Source: Triatoma infestans (Eukaryota > Arthropoda > Insecta > Hemiptera > Reduviidae). From it: 64,000 nt of DNA. A program made the translations under genes and the position numbers. Position 1 is the stretch's first letter. Each line of letters begins with the position of its first letter. Below are positions 21,830 through 34,430 of the stretch, piece after piece. The stretch spans positions 248,001 to 312,000 of the forward strand of contig JAAEAF010014367.1 in assembly GCA_011037195.1 (NCBI GenBank). The letters are read 5' to 3'. The notes under the pieces are model-generated. The model saw only the letters and a list, made by a program, of their open reading frames with translations. It was not told where the DNA came from and did not search any database.

Positions 21830-22640
21830 AAAGAAACGGAATTCTTTGTTGCTCTACGTTTCGGGTACCATTGGTGCCCTTCTTCAGGAGCTCTGTAAAA
21901 TTTATTGAAGATAATACATTATTGTACAGTATTGTAACGCAGCCACTGGTGCCATCTAGGAGAGAAAGCAGGTACCTCAAGTTCTCCTAGTGGTCGCTAG
22001 GAAGCGCTGGCGGCGCACTCTAGCTCTTTGTAGAAGGATCAAGGAAGTTCCAGACCATTCTCCACCGGCTTAAATAGTGGGTCCACAGAGAGTTGAGAGA
22101 GTTTCCAGTTACAAACGAAGTGTACGTTTGTGGAAAGTGTATAAAAAGTGAACAAAGTGAACTTTTATGGTTTAAACTGTGAAGTAATTATTATTAAGTG
22201 TTTTTTTTTTTGTAATTTATTGTGTATAACAATAAATTGGTGTTTTCTTTATTGAAATTTAGAGTATTTTATCTATAAGAACCCACTTAAAACTAGTTGC
22301 AGTAGCTAGTATAGAGAGAAAAACGTTACAGTATTTTAGTTACGATCTCATTGTGATTTTAAGGCCTGACGATTTGAATACCACTTTAGGAACTGGCCAT
22401 CGCCGTACAAATATCTCATAGTAATTTTTACTGTGATAACATAGACTTGCACGTGCGAGTTGGTGAGTGTATCACCTAAATTTGCTCTGTGCAAGCCTAA
22501 GTTATCACATTTTTTTGACAAAAATATCCTGATGATGGGCAAATGCCCGCAACCGGTCGATAACAACAACAAAAAAAAGCGGGCTATTATGGAAAAATCT
22601 CTAAAGTAAAAATTAACGATTGAAGAATTTATTATTAAAA
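21830..22640. repeat. Repeat carrying hammerhead-like motifs, split by a solo LTR
   Basis: Left part 21830-21932 contains, on the minus strand at 21856-21887, CTGAAGA, A, a GGGCACC/GGTACCC hairpin and GAAAC GT. The right part 22335-22640 contains on the plus strand at 22529-22558 CTGATGA, T, GGGC/GCCC hairpin, GCAAC and CGGTC. Right-part sequence also matches the TTGCTCTGTGCAAG block of 48350-48400. Confidence 0.5.
21933..22330 (+). mobile_element. Solo LTR with GTAT target duplication
   Basis: Starts TGTAACGC and ends AAACGTTACA, giving 7-bp inverted ends, flanked by GTAT at 21929-21932 and 22331-22334. TATA-like CTTAAATAG at about 22072 and GTGTATAAAAAG near 22137, then a polyadenylation-like CAATAAAT near 22228. 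About 398 bp, no coding sequence. Structure fits a Gypsy-type LTR left by recombination. Confidence 0.8.
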
Positions 22641-22952
22641 ATGAAAATGAATACAAATTAATAGAAAATTTCAAGAGATAATTGTGTGAATTTCGTGCTA
22701 CATTTTAATTTCCGTTTTATGACTACCTTGTCTTTAAGTACAGGTATTTAGAATTCTCCTTTGACGAGAAAAGACAGCGTTGCCTCCCAGACTTCCTGGT
22801 TATCAGAAAGAGTCAAAGCTGAAATGTGGGAATTATTAAACAAGTGTGACGAAGTGCAGAGAAGGAAACATTTTTTTGGAGGGACGGAATTGGGATAAAG
22901 TTTATAAAACAAAGTATATTTATATTGAATATGTGGATGGTTCCGCAATATT

Positions 22953-23320
22953 GGATAATATCTAGTATTTTATCCGTCGTAGCATGCATATTTCTTTTAT
23001 TCCTGACCGGTTTCGGATTTTCATCCATCGTCAAAGTAAATTTATTATGTCCGTGTAGAGAGTTTACATCAACATAATGTTTTTCTTACACACTACACTT
23101 GTTGACTTGTTAATTGTTTGTGTGGGAGGTTCATCTTTATCTTCATTCGCCTCCCGCACATACAATCAACAAGTCAACAAGTGGAGTGTGTAACACAAAC
23201 ATTACATTGAAGTAAACTCTCTACAAGAACTTGATAAATTTACTCTGACAATGGATGAAAATTCGAAACGGTCAGTCATTAGAGAAATATGCATGCTACA
23301 TCGGATAAAATACCAGATGT
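22953..23320. repeat. Foldback element of repeat D, with two hammerhead-like motifs
   Basis: Left half (GTATTTTATCCGTCGTAGCATG ends shortened to GTATTTTATCCG here) and right half (CGGATAAAATAC) are reverse complements over about 170 bp each. Each arm has a motif: minus strand 23005-23033 and plus strand 23244-23272, both ending GAAAC and CGGTC or close variants. Single-orientation copies are at 1844, 30035 and 31676. Confidence 0.8.
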
Positions 23321-23342
23321 TACTTATAACTTTTTTATTTAT

Positions 23343-24365
23343 TACTTCCTCTTACTCCTAGTAAGAGGGAGTATTGTAATCGTGTCAAATTTTCGATATC
23401 GAGTTTTCAACGGAAATATCGGTTTTGAGGTCCCCTGAGTCAAAAAAAAATGGCTTTTAGCAAAGGGTGTGTGTGTGTGTGTGTGTGTATGTGTGTATGT
23501 ATGCATTTATTTGAACAGCAGAGCTCAAAAACGAAAAACCACAGAAAGTTGAAACTTGATGTTCCATTTAGGTGTCACCATGGGATCCGACTGTAGATTA
23601 CCTGTCAAAATTCCTCAACCGGAAGTACCACTTTACTAGCTTTTTTTTTTTTAAACTTTTTTGCGACTTTCTCAAAAATGTATCCAACGATTTTCTTGAA
23701 ACTTGGCACATCAACTACACATACAAAAAGCTACAACTTTTATTTGAAACATTTCTCAGGGAAAATCCATTTAAGGATACTTTTGGGAGACGGCAGGGGT
23801 TATGGTTTCCTCTAAAGTGCTATTTCAGATTATTATACAATTCTGTCATCTAAATAATGTTAATTAGAATAAAATTTGCTGTTGAAATTCAGTTTGAAAA
23901 AGTCGGATGACCGAAAGTGCGTTTACTTTACCACTTTTACTAAATGATTTTTTTTCCACTTTTACGCGATTTTTTTCAAGAATGGCTCCGACAATTTTCT
24001 TGAAACCTCGTATATAAACTACACATACAAACATGTATAACTTCTATTTAAAACATTTCTGTGGGAAAATTCATTTAAGGGCACTTTTTGGGGTGGGGTG
24101 TGATTATGTTTTTCTCTAAAGTGTTATCACAGTTGATTATAGAATTCTATCATCCAAACAAAATTAAGTAGAAATAAATAGATGGTCCAAAATTCCGAGT
24201 TTCAAGAAAATTAGTAAACTGGAAGTGCGCTTTTACTGAACAGTTTTTTTTTTTTTCAGTTTTCGACGAATTTCATTAAATTTGTTACACTAACTACTAA
24301 AATTTGTCAATTGCAATTTTGAAAACTGGAGTAAGATTGTGTGAATGTTTCACACCAGATTTTTG
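23343..24365 (+). repeat. Family-A repeat, near full length
   Basis: TACTTCCTCTTACTCCTAG start, TG microsatellite at 23466-23491, three modules, and a CACACCAGATTTTTG end. The plus frame 23572-23853 is inside the repeat and recurs in other copies only because the DNA is repeated. Confidence 0.85.
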
Positions 24366-24624
24366 TATCTTAATGCTCTTTTTTATAGAATTATTGAGAT
24401 GAAATTTTGGAAAGCTGAAAAAAGAATTTATTGTGTATCACTCATACGTTTTTTCTCATTTAAAATTTTCATTAATGGACTTTTACCCAACGTATTTGCT
24501 TTTAACAATACCCATGTTACATGATAGTGTGTGGGGAACAGATTGCTTCTCAGCAGGTAGCGAATCAGATATACACTTAGTTCAGCAAACAGTACCTCTA
24601 TGATGAACATTTCAAATTAGAATT

Positions 24625-25015
24625 TATAGTTTATATAAAGGCAGATACTATTACAAGTTTTAAGAAAACTGATAGACCCCAGTTTCTAGAAAATTACGTA
24701 AAATCTATCCCATAAAGTCGCATTTTCAGTTAACTGTTTTTTTTTCAGAGTTGAAATGCTAGCAATGCTTTTAATGTTACTTAGTATTAAATAGATAATA
24801 GAACTACAGTTTTGCTGAAATAGCATTTTCTAAGAAACCTTAACATATTCCCAGAACCTTCCAAAAATAAAAAATAAAAAAAACTGGGACAACCCACACA
24901 TAGATCAAGCCCCGATAATATTCGTACTCTGAGGGCTTTAAAATATATTTTTCGCTGGAAAAACCCCTCAATTCCGAAAATTTGACGTGATAAGGATTTT
25001 GTGAGAAAGTAAAAA
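24625..25015 (-). repeat. Diverged family-A fragment
   Basis: Reverse-oriented traces: AGTTTTAAGAAAACTGATAG, GACCCCAGTTTCTAGAAAAT, CGAAAATTTGACGTGATAAG. Ends replaced. Confidence 0.5.
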
Positions 25016-25496
25016 AATTGAATACGAAGTAGCTTATTAATTAATACTTTGAAAACTTACGTTTAATACTGACTTTAGTGGATTAAGTGTAAAATATATT
25101 TAATATGCCTTTTTAGCCGATTAAAGTCTAAAAGATAGACGTGCTGCTTAGGCCTGGTGTTTTGTAAACAAGCTTGGTAAACAATGATTTATTCCTTTAG
25201 ATTACATCCACACCTTCGCCCTACAATCCATCTTTATACCATTAACTTTCTATTAACATTCCAAGTGCTTTATAGAATATTGATTCAAGTAAGGAGATTC
25301 TACTTCATTCTGTCGGAATTATCAGTAACAGTTGGAAATGGTTAGTTTACAATAGAATATTCGCAGTTAAAAAAATTACAAGAATTTGAACTCTGAAAGA
25401 TGGGCTTTTCATAAAAATCTCGTATGAAAGCACTGAATGAAAATTTCTCTTTATTGTAATTTTTGTAGATTGGTAAACTTTCTTAAAAAGTTGGTG
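25016..25496. other. No gene or repeat recognised
   Basis: AT-rich sequence without supported features. Confidence 0.4.
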
Positions 25497-25692
25497 AATG
25501 TTGGTGTAGTGGTTATGAGTATGGACTTGTAAGTAGGAGGACCCCAGTTCGAGTCCAGCGTATAACTGTTAAATTTTATATTTGTTTAAAAAATGTTAAT
25601 AGTAATGTAGGTGTTTCTGCCCCCTTCCACGACACCTAATTTGGTAGTTGGACGTTAAGCCCGCTTGAAAAAAATAGGCATTACTTTACTTT
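25497..25692 (+). mobile_element. SINE-B (tRNA-derived)
   Basis: Head TGTTGGTGTAGTGGTTATGA (A box) and CCCAGTTCGAGTCC (B box), then AACTGTTAAATTTTATATTT, TAATTTGGTAGTTGGACGTT and the 3' tail AAATAGGCATTACTTTACTT. Six copies occur in the window: here, 30910-31078, 33440-33628 (minus), 38115-38205 (cut), 46443-46639 and 48132-48284 (minus). Confidence 0.85.
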
Positions 25693-26480
25693 CTTGTAAA
25701 TAAAGGAAGAATGTTGTTATTTGATGTTGTTGAAATAAAAGCACAAATTTTACTAAATTCGTGTTTTTAAACAATTTGTTATTTACCTATATTACGTATA
25801 TTATGTATATTATGGGGAGAAAAGAATGAATTAGAGTGGCCGAGCAATGAATGGTGATATTAGAAGTGTAGGTTGATAGCTTTGATAACAGTGTATCGCT
25901 TAAAGAGCAATATGGTAGTTAGGACTATTGTTTATTCTAAGAGTATGTTCTGCAGTGTGGCCAGCTTGATGAGAACTCTCTGGCCTGGTAAAAGAGGCAT
26001 TTGATAGAGATCTGAGGGTAGATAATTTGCTGGAAGCTACGACTCTTTGAGATTTGTATTGTAGACTCATCGATAATACTTAGTGGGCTCTTGAAAGCAG
26101 CTTGCAGACTTCTTAAAATCTTGATCACCAGCGCTTCTTGTTACCCACTATGATGAATTTCCTCAATAGAAGAGTAATTATTCAATTACAACCTTAATTC
26201 ACACCAGGTGGTGGAAACAAAATTATATTACAAAGGAGAATCTGAGCTCTCATTCATCCAGAACCCACCAAAAAAAAAAATTTCAGAAAAAATCATTGAA
26301 ACCCTTTTCGGGAAAATCACGATACATTGAAAAAGACCATTTTGTAAACTAAAGCCAAATATAGAATTAATTCTGACCAAGTTTGAGAAAGAAAAGACAT
26401 TTTCCACCATGTTTCAAACCATTATATTATTAAAAGTATCAAAAATACATCAAGATATATACTGAAGGCTTGAAGTCTGA
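25693..26480. other. No gene supported
   Basis: Short minus frames (25937-26128, 26228-26410) have no domain or splice support. Confidence 0.4.
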
Positions 26481-27720
26481 AAAAAATACCGTAGGATGTC
26501 ACTTTTATTAGAGACGGAAGCAGTAAAATGTTTAAACTAGAAAATAGATGTGCGTATTTTTTTCTGCAGAGTTAATTGCTATAATTAATTCTATTTAAGA
26601 GGACAGCAGACAACTATTTCTCATCTGCAGTGATTCTAAAAACCCCTTTTAATGCCCTCCATTAAAATTACATACCTGGAACATTAGTTGATCCAATCTG
26701 TTCGGGAACTATTTTATGCCCCAGAAGCTTCGCGATAAGAGGATTACGCTGATTTGGGGGTCCAAGCATGTTGGTATCAAGGACAATGTTCTAGCCTATA
26801 AAGCTGCCGAAAAAAGCTCAACATTTTGGACTGTGTTTGAATGGAATGTTGCTCAGTAATGGACCTGAAAATTTCCTATAAGTCTCTATCCTTACAGAAT
26901 GGAAACAACTAAACTCATCAAATAAGCTGAGGCAGATGAAAGAGACTCCTTGGTTTACGACGTTTCGACCAGAAAGTGGTACTAGCCAGAATTAGGATAG
27001 GACATACCCGTCAAACACACGCCCGATTGTTCCCTAAGACTGCCTCCAAGAGGGTGCCCATCGCGGTGAAGCCCAGGCAGATTGGAAAAGATGATTAGTA
27101 ACAAGGAGCGAGAAATAGAGAAGGATTTTAAATTGCTGAAAAAAGCCACCCTGATGAGAATGGAGATAGTAGAGTTTGGAGGCAGTAGGTACTGACAATT
27201 TTGGCACATGTCTGTCATGCTTCCAGACATGGACAGCTTCACAGCATTCATTCATATGAATGAGCTCAGTTGCTTTTCGGCAGTCCAAAATGCTCATCGG
27301 GGGTCCGGACAAGGCCATTAGTGAGACGTTGCTGTGTTTTTCACGGAGTGCTCTCAGGCATCTGGTTGGATCTCTTACTGGACATTGAGGTTTAAAGAGA
27401 CATCTCTACATAATAGGGCTCATGCCGGATCCTGTGAGTCAGAGGAGGAAACACCCATCCATCTTATGTCTGATTGCCTGGGATGTGAGGAAATTAGGTT
27501 CAGGACCTTAGGAATAGGATGTCTGTGGAAGAGCTTAGGCTATTTCCGCTTAAGGTTAATGTCCGATTTATTCGGACTGCGGTGAATCTTAGGTGGATTA
27601 GATCTGGGTCTGGATTTTTGTTCTAGACCCGGTTTGTTGTTGTTTTTCTTGGGTAGCTATATGGGCCCAGTGAGGCTTTGGATAGCGTAGGGTTACCCTC
27701 CCCACCGACAAATAATAAAT
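26480..27720 (+). pseudogene. Decayed LINE: RNase H and zinc-finger end
   Basis: Frames must be switched several times. Near 26570: FSAELIAIINSI (RNase H Glu) and LICSDSKN (Asp). Near 26755: a worn WVPSMLVSRTMF, corresponding to WVPGHVGIEGN. Near 26970: KVVLARIRIGHTRQTH. From about 27350: SCESEEETPIHLMSDCLG, then FRTLG, closely resembling SCRFCGELEETPIHLLTDCE at the intact copy 53096-54202. So this is an old member of the same family, ending in a GGGTTACCC-like 3' region near 27700. Confidence 0.75.
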
Positions 27721-30030
27721 AAATTGGAGACAGTAGGTATTGTCAATTGCGACAACGCATACATGGGATTGTCTGTGTGGAAATAAATGGTAATGATAAT
27801 GAGGACTATGAGATGGGACTGTAACATAGGTGCAAAAATTAGAAACCGTTATCTTTGCAACTTTTAAAACACCAACAACAACAGCAGCAAATCCAACCTC
27901 CTAAAACGAGGAAATTTGTATTCCTCGTTATTTCCCTCCTTATAATATTTTGTTATAGCTGATAGACTAAGGCTTTTTGTAAACAATCTTTTGTTTACAT
28001 TATTTAATAAAAAACGCATAATCTTTTTTGTCTCCGCTAGTAATATTGATCTTTAATGTAGGCATTTTGTTAATATAATTACATATTCTTAAAACTAATT
28101 TTTCTTCTCTTATAAAAATGTTCTGCTTTGAGAGGAATATTTTATTCAAAATATTTTAAATAAAAGACAAAGTAAGGTAAGATCAGACAAGGAAATTATT
28201 AAATACAGGGAAGCATTTATAAAGAGAGAGAGGAAATAAGTACAAAATATAATAATAGAAACTTTACTTGAAAGACTTGTTATTTTATAAAAGGTGGATC
28301 TTCATTATAATGAGACTAGGGTGGATTCAACGAATTGTGACTGAGGCGGGGCGGGAGTACGTACTCAATATCATTGGAGACTGACTTGTATGAATTCTAA
28401 AGAGGCTGATCAGAATTAACTTTTTAAGTAACAACCATCGTTAAGAACTTCTGGAGAAATGGTATGACAGAAAAGTCATTACAAGCAATACAGGTAATTA
28501 TTTGGATATTAAAACAATAAAAAAAAAAAAAATCTGATTTGAAACACTCACCTATTTTTCCTAACTAGAATTATTACAATAATTATAATTGACAAATTTT
28601 TTAAACTTGCCATGTTTGCTTTAATGTTCAGTTTGGTTTGTATTACTTTACAAGGTGGTAGGGGATTGTTTGTATTACTTTACAAGGTGGATTCTCTGTT
28701 TGGGCGATCTATGTTTCAACTCCCGCAGCACAGTTTTGGAACGACCTGGTCTTCTAGTACACCACAAAAATAACATTTTTCTAAAAAATGTCCCAAATAA
28801 AGGTGATTTGTTTACATTCTTGAGTTTATATCATAACGTTGAAGTCATCACTCTATATTTTAAGATCTGATGTTAGACGCTTCAAGACTTCTAGATAGAA
28901 ATAGACTTCAGATTGGATTCATATTTTAGCAAAAATCCGGGATTACCCATTTTGGGGAATCTAGACGAAGCTTGTTTCTTAAACTAGTAGACTTGTCAAG
29001 TGTGTCGTCAATTGCGCAATATATAATATTAGTGATATAGTCTGTAAAGTGATAAGAAGTATATTCCTATTAAATTCTTTTTTACAGAATATTAGTTTCA
29101 AAAGTCTCTAATATTTTTTTAATTAATCTGTGAAAAAATACAAATTTAGTTTCTAAAAAAAAAAACTCTTATTTCAGCATCAGATAAACTAAAAACAATT
29201 TATTTAGATAAGAATATTAAAAATTTACACTTTATATAGATTTACAAGAAATAATAATTATGCATAGTGCGCTAATAAAGTTAATAACTATATCGTAAAA
29301 GGTGTATGATATAGTAAATTAGTATTAGATAGAATGTAGGTTAATAATGTTTTAATTCAAATATTTAACATAGTTAATTAAGTAGAGCAATGTAATGTAA
29401 TTTTCTGGTGATTGATCACAGCGAGATAGAGGGACAATTCTAGATGGGTGACAAAATAGGAGTGAATTTATAGAATGAAGTGAAGGGTTACATTGTTTGT
29501 ACCAGGTGGCTTTCAGTAGATGGTCACAATTCAATTTAGAATGGGCCAGCTCGAAATAGAATCAATAAGCCCAACCTCTAACTTAGTGAAGAAAGTTGCA
29601 AAAGAAAAAAAAATAAATGTGATTTAAGAACTGGTGAAACCAAGCGTGAAAATCTTAGAAATTGTTATTGCTAATGTGTGATTGGATGTCGTGGGTGGAG
29701 AGTAATTTAAGAGTAGATTTTCATATTATGGTGACTTAATATCGCTATTATTACTTAGCCATATACTTTTCAAAAATTAAATTCCCAAAATGAAAACTCT
29801 TAAAGTTGATAATTTAAAAGTAACCGTATGAACGTAATATAGTATCTATTTATACAAATCATTATGATGTAATTGTAAACATAATTATATTACCAGTTGT
29901 TTACTTCCATGGGGGGGGGGGGATTTAATCAGAATTGTTATTGTTTGATGTGCTTTCTAATTAAATATGATATATTTGAACTTCTCTTTTTTTTTTAATT
30001 TCAATATGAAATAAAAAGATAAATATTTTA
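27721..30030. other. AT-rich stretch, mostly unassigned
   Basis: A family-A end fragment lies at 28515-28600 (AAAAATCTGATTTGAAACAC then TCACCTATTTTTCC). A duplicated 33-bp segment (GTTTGTATTACTTTACAAGG) lies at 28637 and 28669. A G run at 29911-29921. No credible gene was seen. Confidence 0.4.
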
Positions 30031-30034
30031 ATCT

Positions 30035-30456
30035 GATATTTTATCCGTCGTAGCATGCATATTTATATTTTTTGTCCTGAATGGTTTCGGATTTTCATCC
30101 ATCGTCACAGTAAACTCACCAAGTTCGTGTAAACAGTTCACTTCATCGTAATGTTTCTGTTACACTCATACTTGTTGGTTGTATGTATGTGCGGGAGGTT
30201 ATAAGGTTATGTTACTAATTTATGATTTGACATTCGAATATAGTTTATAATAAATATCATGTTTTGAAGAATACTTCACTATTTTCACTATTTTAACGAT
30301 AAACACTTATTTTCTAATATATCTAATCATAAATTATAATAATTCCACTTTGTCATTAAACACGTATTCAAATATTTTAATAATTACTGTTTAAAATTAG
30401 AAATTATTATACCTGTAGGTACAGAAGTTACAGAAGTTAACGATCTATATAATTTA
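30035..30456 (+). repeat. Repeat D copy, left member of a direct duplication
   Basis: TATTTTATCCGTCGTAGCAT start, hammerhead-like minus motif at about 30080-30108, then a long AT-rich body. From about 30087 to 30456 it is nearly identical to 31678-32037, so the pair flanks the left arm of the large foldback. Confidence 0.8.
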
Positions 30457-31074
30457 GCGATTTTATAATGTAGCGATTGGATGTACTGAACTGATTTCAA
30501 CTGTCTTCAACTGCGTTTAACTGTATTATGGGCTGTCCGAAGGTATATTTATACAGCTTCTCCCACTCCAGTCCGAGAGAGTGGTTGAGATTCTCTTGCT
30601 CTCTTTGGTTGCTGTTTGCTCTCTTGCTGTTAAAACTACCATTTTTTATATATTTTAGTGTAAAGTCCAGGCAGTTTGTGCTACTTTTCTATTATACAGT
30701 GTTCAGCTTTATTTCTAGTTCATTTATCTATCTAACCCAACTTCTCTCTTTCTCAAACCTTTTATATTGACTGATCCTATATCTTACTCTCCCTCTGGCT
30801 TGGTTCCTCTCTTCGGATCCTGTTACAGTCAATCATCATACAATCATCTGTTTGGTGATTAAAATGCTAATGTTTTAACTATCAGGAAATAGAAAAAAGA
30901 AGGAGGGGCGGGTGTTAGTGTAGTGGTTATGAGCATGGACTGGGAAGACCCCAGTTCGAGTCCCGCGTATAACTGCTAAATTTTATATCGGTATGAAAAA
31001 TGTTAACAATAAAGTAGGTGCTTCCGCTCCCGTCCACGACGCCTAATTTGGTAGTTGGACGTTGAAAAAAAAGG

Positions 31075-31375
31075 CATAGACTTAGTCATAGGCATAGACA
31101 TAAGTATAGACTTAGTCTTAACTATTGTCTTTGTGTTTGCGTCAAAAAGATGTAAGTTTGGACTAATCTTAACTAATGTTTTTGTGTTTGCAGTCAAAAA
31201 GATGTCAGTATAGACTAATCTTAACTAATGTTTTTGTGTTTGCAGTCATAAAGATGTAAGTATAGACTAGTCTTAACTATTGTCTTTGTGTCTGCGGTCA
31301 GAAAGATATAATATAGACTAGTTCTGACTATTGTTTTTTTTTGTTTACAATCATAAAGATTTAAGTATAAAATAT
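31075..31375 (+). repeat. 52-bp tandem repeat, left arm
   Basis: About six units, consensus parts GTATAGACTAATCTTAACTA, ATGTTTTTGTGTTTGCAGTC and ATAAAGATGTA. The same unit occurs inverted at 32865-33345. Confidence 0.9.
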
Positions 31376-31675
31376 AAATTGAACTGTGCTGATAGAACCG
31401 TATTTTATGTTCAAATAGGTCTTTAGTGGAGAGTCTAAAGAGATTATTACTTCCTCAGAAAAATTCAAAATTCAGAAAATACCCCATTCCCCCGATTTAA
31501 TAGTGTCAATACACCACCAGCCGCATTAAGCTCTTCCGTATCGTGCTACTAAGGGCACTTCACTTCCATCACGTCACGTCCATAAATCTTGGCCAATGAG
31601 CTTTTACCCCTAGAATCTGTCCCTAGCTTTCACCAAGAAGAGGAAAAAATTGGGACAAAAAAAAAAATAGAAAAC

Positions 31676-32037
31676 GGATTTTCATCCATCTTCAGAGCAA
31701 ATTCACCAAGTTCGTGTAAACAGTTCACTTCATCGTAATGTTTCTGTTACACTCATACTTGTCGGTTGTATGTATGTGCGGGAGGTTATAAGGTTATGTT
31801 ACTAATTTATCATTTGACATTAGAATATAGTTTATAATAAATATCATGTTTTGAAGAATACTTCACTATTTTCACTATTTTAACGATAAACACTATTTTC
31901 TAATGTATCTAATCATAAATTATAATAATTCCACTTTGTCATTAAACACGTATTCAAATATTTTAATAATTACTGTTTAAAATTAGAAATTATTATACCT
32001 GTAGATACAGAAGTTACAGAAGTTAACAATCTATATA
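31676..32037 (+). repeat. Repeat D copy in the foldback spacer
   Basis: Near-identical direct copy of 30087-30456, starting in the middle of the hammerhead-like segment (CGGATTTTCATCCATC) directly at the inner end of the left arm. Confidence 0.8.
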
Positions 32038-32864
32038 GTTGTCAAATTGGATGCTAAAAGTAAAATCTTTATCCGGAAGTGATAGCATTGAGTTTGGAAA
32101 TTTTTAATTTGAAAATGTTTCTAGTTCACGTCTTTAACCCACTTTCATAAATAAAAAAATCTGATGAAGGTTGGGAAAAGTTTATTGCTTGTAATCAGGA
32201 CAACCAATTCACAAGGCGTATATAATGGTAGCAATGATAGATGGATTAGTGAAATGAGAACACGAACAACTAACACTGCACACACAATTTAATTCTGCGA
32301 TTTACTTAGTGACTAGAAAAGTGTCAATAGAGAGTAGAGTGATCGAGCGAAAAGTTATGAATGTAAAATGGTGTAGCGTTGAAGTCGATGAAAGTTCGCT
32401 GGACGAGCGTGGCTACTTAGAACTTTTATGTATGTTAACGGTGCATTAGCTAGTTCCCTTCAATCCTTCAAGATTGTTTTGCAACTTTGCTTACTCTTAA
32501 AAATTGATCCGGCAAACTGCTCGTCGTTAAATACTCAGATTTTCGTTTTTTATTTTTTTTTTGTCCCAATTTTTTCCGCTTCTTGGTGAAAGCTAGGAAC
32601 AGATTCTTGGGGTAAAAGCTCATTGGCCGACAGATTTAATAGACGTGACGTGATGGAAGTGAAGTGCGCTTGGTAGCACGATACGGAAGAGCTTAATGCG
32701 GCTGGTGGTGTATTGACACTATTAAATAGGGGGAATGGGGAATTTTCTGAATTTTGAATTTTTCTAAGGAAGTAATAATCTCTTTAGACTCTCCACTAAA
32801 GACCTATTTGAACATAAAATACGGTTCTATCAGCAACAGTTCAATTTATATTTTATACTTAAAT

Positions 32865-33345
32865 CTTTATGATTGCAAACAAAAAAAACAATAGTCAGAA
32901 CTAGTCTATATTATATCTTTCTGACCCCAGACACAAAGACAATAGTTAAGACTAGTCTATACTTACATCTTTCTGACCGCAAACACAAAAACATTAGTTA
33001 AGATTAGTCTATACTTACATCTTTTTGACTGCAAACACAAAAACATTAGTTAAGATTAGTCTATACTTACATCTTTATGACTGCGAACACAAAAACATTA
33101 GTTAAGACTAGTCTATACTTACATCTTTATGACTGCAAACAAAAAAACATTAGTTAAGATTAGTCTATACTTACATCTTTATGACTGCAAACACAAAAAC
33201 ATTAGTTAAGATTAGTCTATACTGACATCTTTATGACTGCAAACACAAAAACATTAGTTAAGATTAGTCTATATTTACATCTTTTTGACGCAAACACAAA
33301 GACAATAGTTAAGACTAAGTCTATACTTATATCTTTCTGATCATA
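32865..33345 (-). repeat. 52-bp tandem repeat, right arm
   Basis: Eight to nine units, parts AAGATTAGTCTATACTTACA, TCTTTATGACTGCAAACACA and AAAACATTAGTT. Reverse complement of the left-arm array with a different copy number. Confidence 0.9.
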
Positions 33346-33439
33346 AACACTAATGTTTTATCTAAAAACCTATCTAAAAAATATATAAAAATCTGTTGTT
33401 TGAAATAATTTAAATAAATTACATCCTTCTTTTTTGTAA

Positions 33440-33628
33440 AAAGTAAAGTAAAGTAAAGCCTTTTTTTTTCAACGTCCAACTACCAAATTAGGCGACGTGG
33501 ACGGGGGCGGAAGCACCTACTTTATTGTTAACATTTTTCATACCGATATAAAATTTAGCAGTTATACGCGGGACTCGAACTGGGGTCTTCCCAGTCCATG
33601 CTCATAACCACTACACTAACACCAGCCC
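33440..33628 (-). mobile_element. SINE-B, minus orientation, in right foldback arm
   Basis: Mirror of 30910-31078. The 3' tail faces the array; the tRNA-like head (GTTAGTGTAGTGGTTATGAG on the minus strand) faces outward. Confidence 0.85.
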
Positions 33629-34000
33629 CTCCTTCTTTTTTCTATTTACTGATAATTAAAACATTACATTTTAATCACCAACAGATTAAATGTATGATGA
33701 TGATTGACTGATGATGATGTATGATGATTGACTGTAACAGGATCCGAAGAGAGGAACCAAATCAGAAAGACAGTGAGATATAGGTTCAGTCAATATAATA
33801 GGTTTGACTTTACACTAAAATAAATAAAATGGTAGTTTTAACAGCAAGAGAGCAAACAGCAACCATAGAGAGCAAGAGAATCTCAACCACTCTCTCGGAC
33901 TGGAGTGGGAAAAGCTGTATAAATATAGCCTCGGACAGCCCATAATATAGTTAAACACAGTTGAAGACAGTTGAAATCAGTTCAGTATATCCAATCGCTA

Positions 34001-34430
34001 CGTGTCATTCTCATACCACTCTACCTTAAACATTCATCCATTGTAAAGTCCAGGCAGTCTATGTCTATTTATTAATATATCAGTTAACCAGGGTTAACCA
34101 AATCTTCTTCTTAACTCATCAAACAAAACCTAGTTCTCGCCATCCATCACATCTCAATTCATCTACCACACCTAAATTCTCTCCACCTAACATATCTATT
34201 ATATAGTGAGTGGTAAAGAGAAAGGTTGATGATGTGTTGTGACTGCTATATGAACTCTGCTGCAAGACTATCTCGGTAGACTTCCTCCTATGGTTGACAC
34301 AGCTGTATTTAAACAGTTTCTCCCACTCTAGTCTGGCCTAAACAGAGAGTGATCCAGCCTCTCTCTGGTTTAGATCCCTCTCTTGGGATCCTATTACATT
34401 AACCAAACTCAGAACAGAATAAAGTAAAAA
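34001..34430. repeat. Family-B-related repeats
   Basis: 34001-34110 (CTCATACCACTCTACCTTAA, TTGTAAAGTCCAGGCAGTCT) is inverted relative to 38560-38680. 34250-34420 has GTATTTAAACAGTTTCTCCC and CACTCTAGTCTGGCC, the TATA and cluster region of the family in the minus orientation. Confidence 0.6.

Larger units (their letters stand above)
30471..34000. mobile_element. Large foldback: 3.5-kb inverted repeat with tandem repeats in its arms
   Basis: Left arm 30471-31678 and right arm 32533-34000 are reverse complements. Ends: TAGCGATTGGATGTACTGAA and, inverted, TTCAGTATATCCAATCGCTA. Each arm has, from outside in, a family-B segment, a TCAATCATCATACAATCAT region, a SINE-B, a 52-bp tandem repeat (about 6 copies left, 8-9 right), and a shared inner segment with AGCTTTCACCAAGAAG. 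The spacer is about 850 bp and has no transposase. The architecture recalls foldback/Galileo-type transposons; a plain inverted duplication is also possible. Confidence 0.75.
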
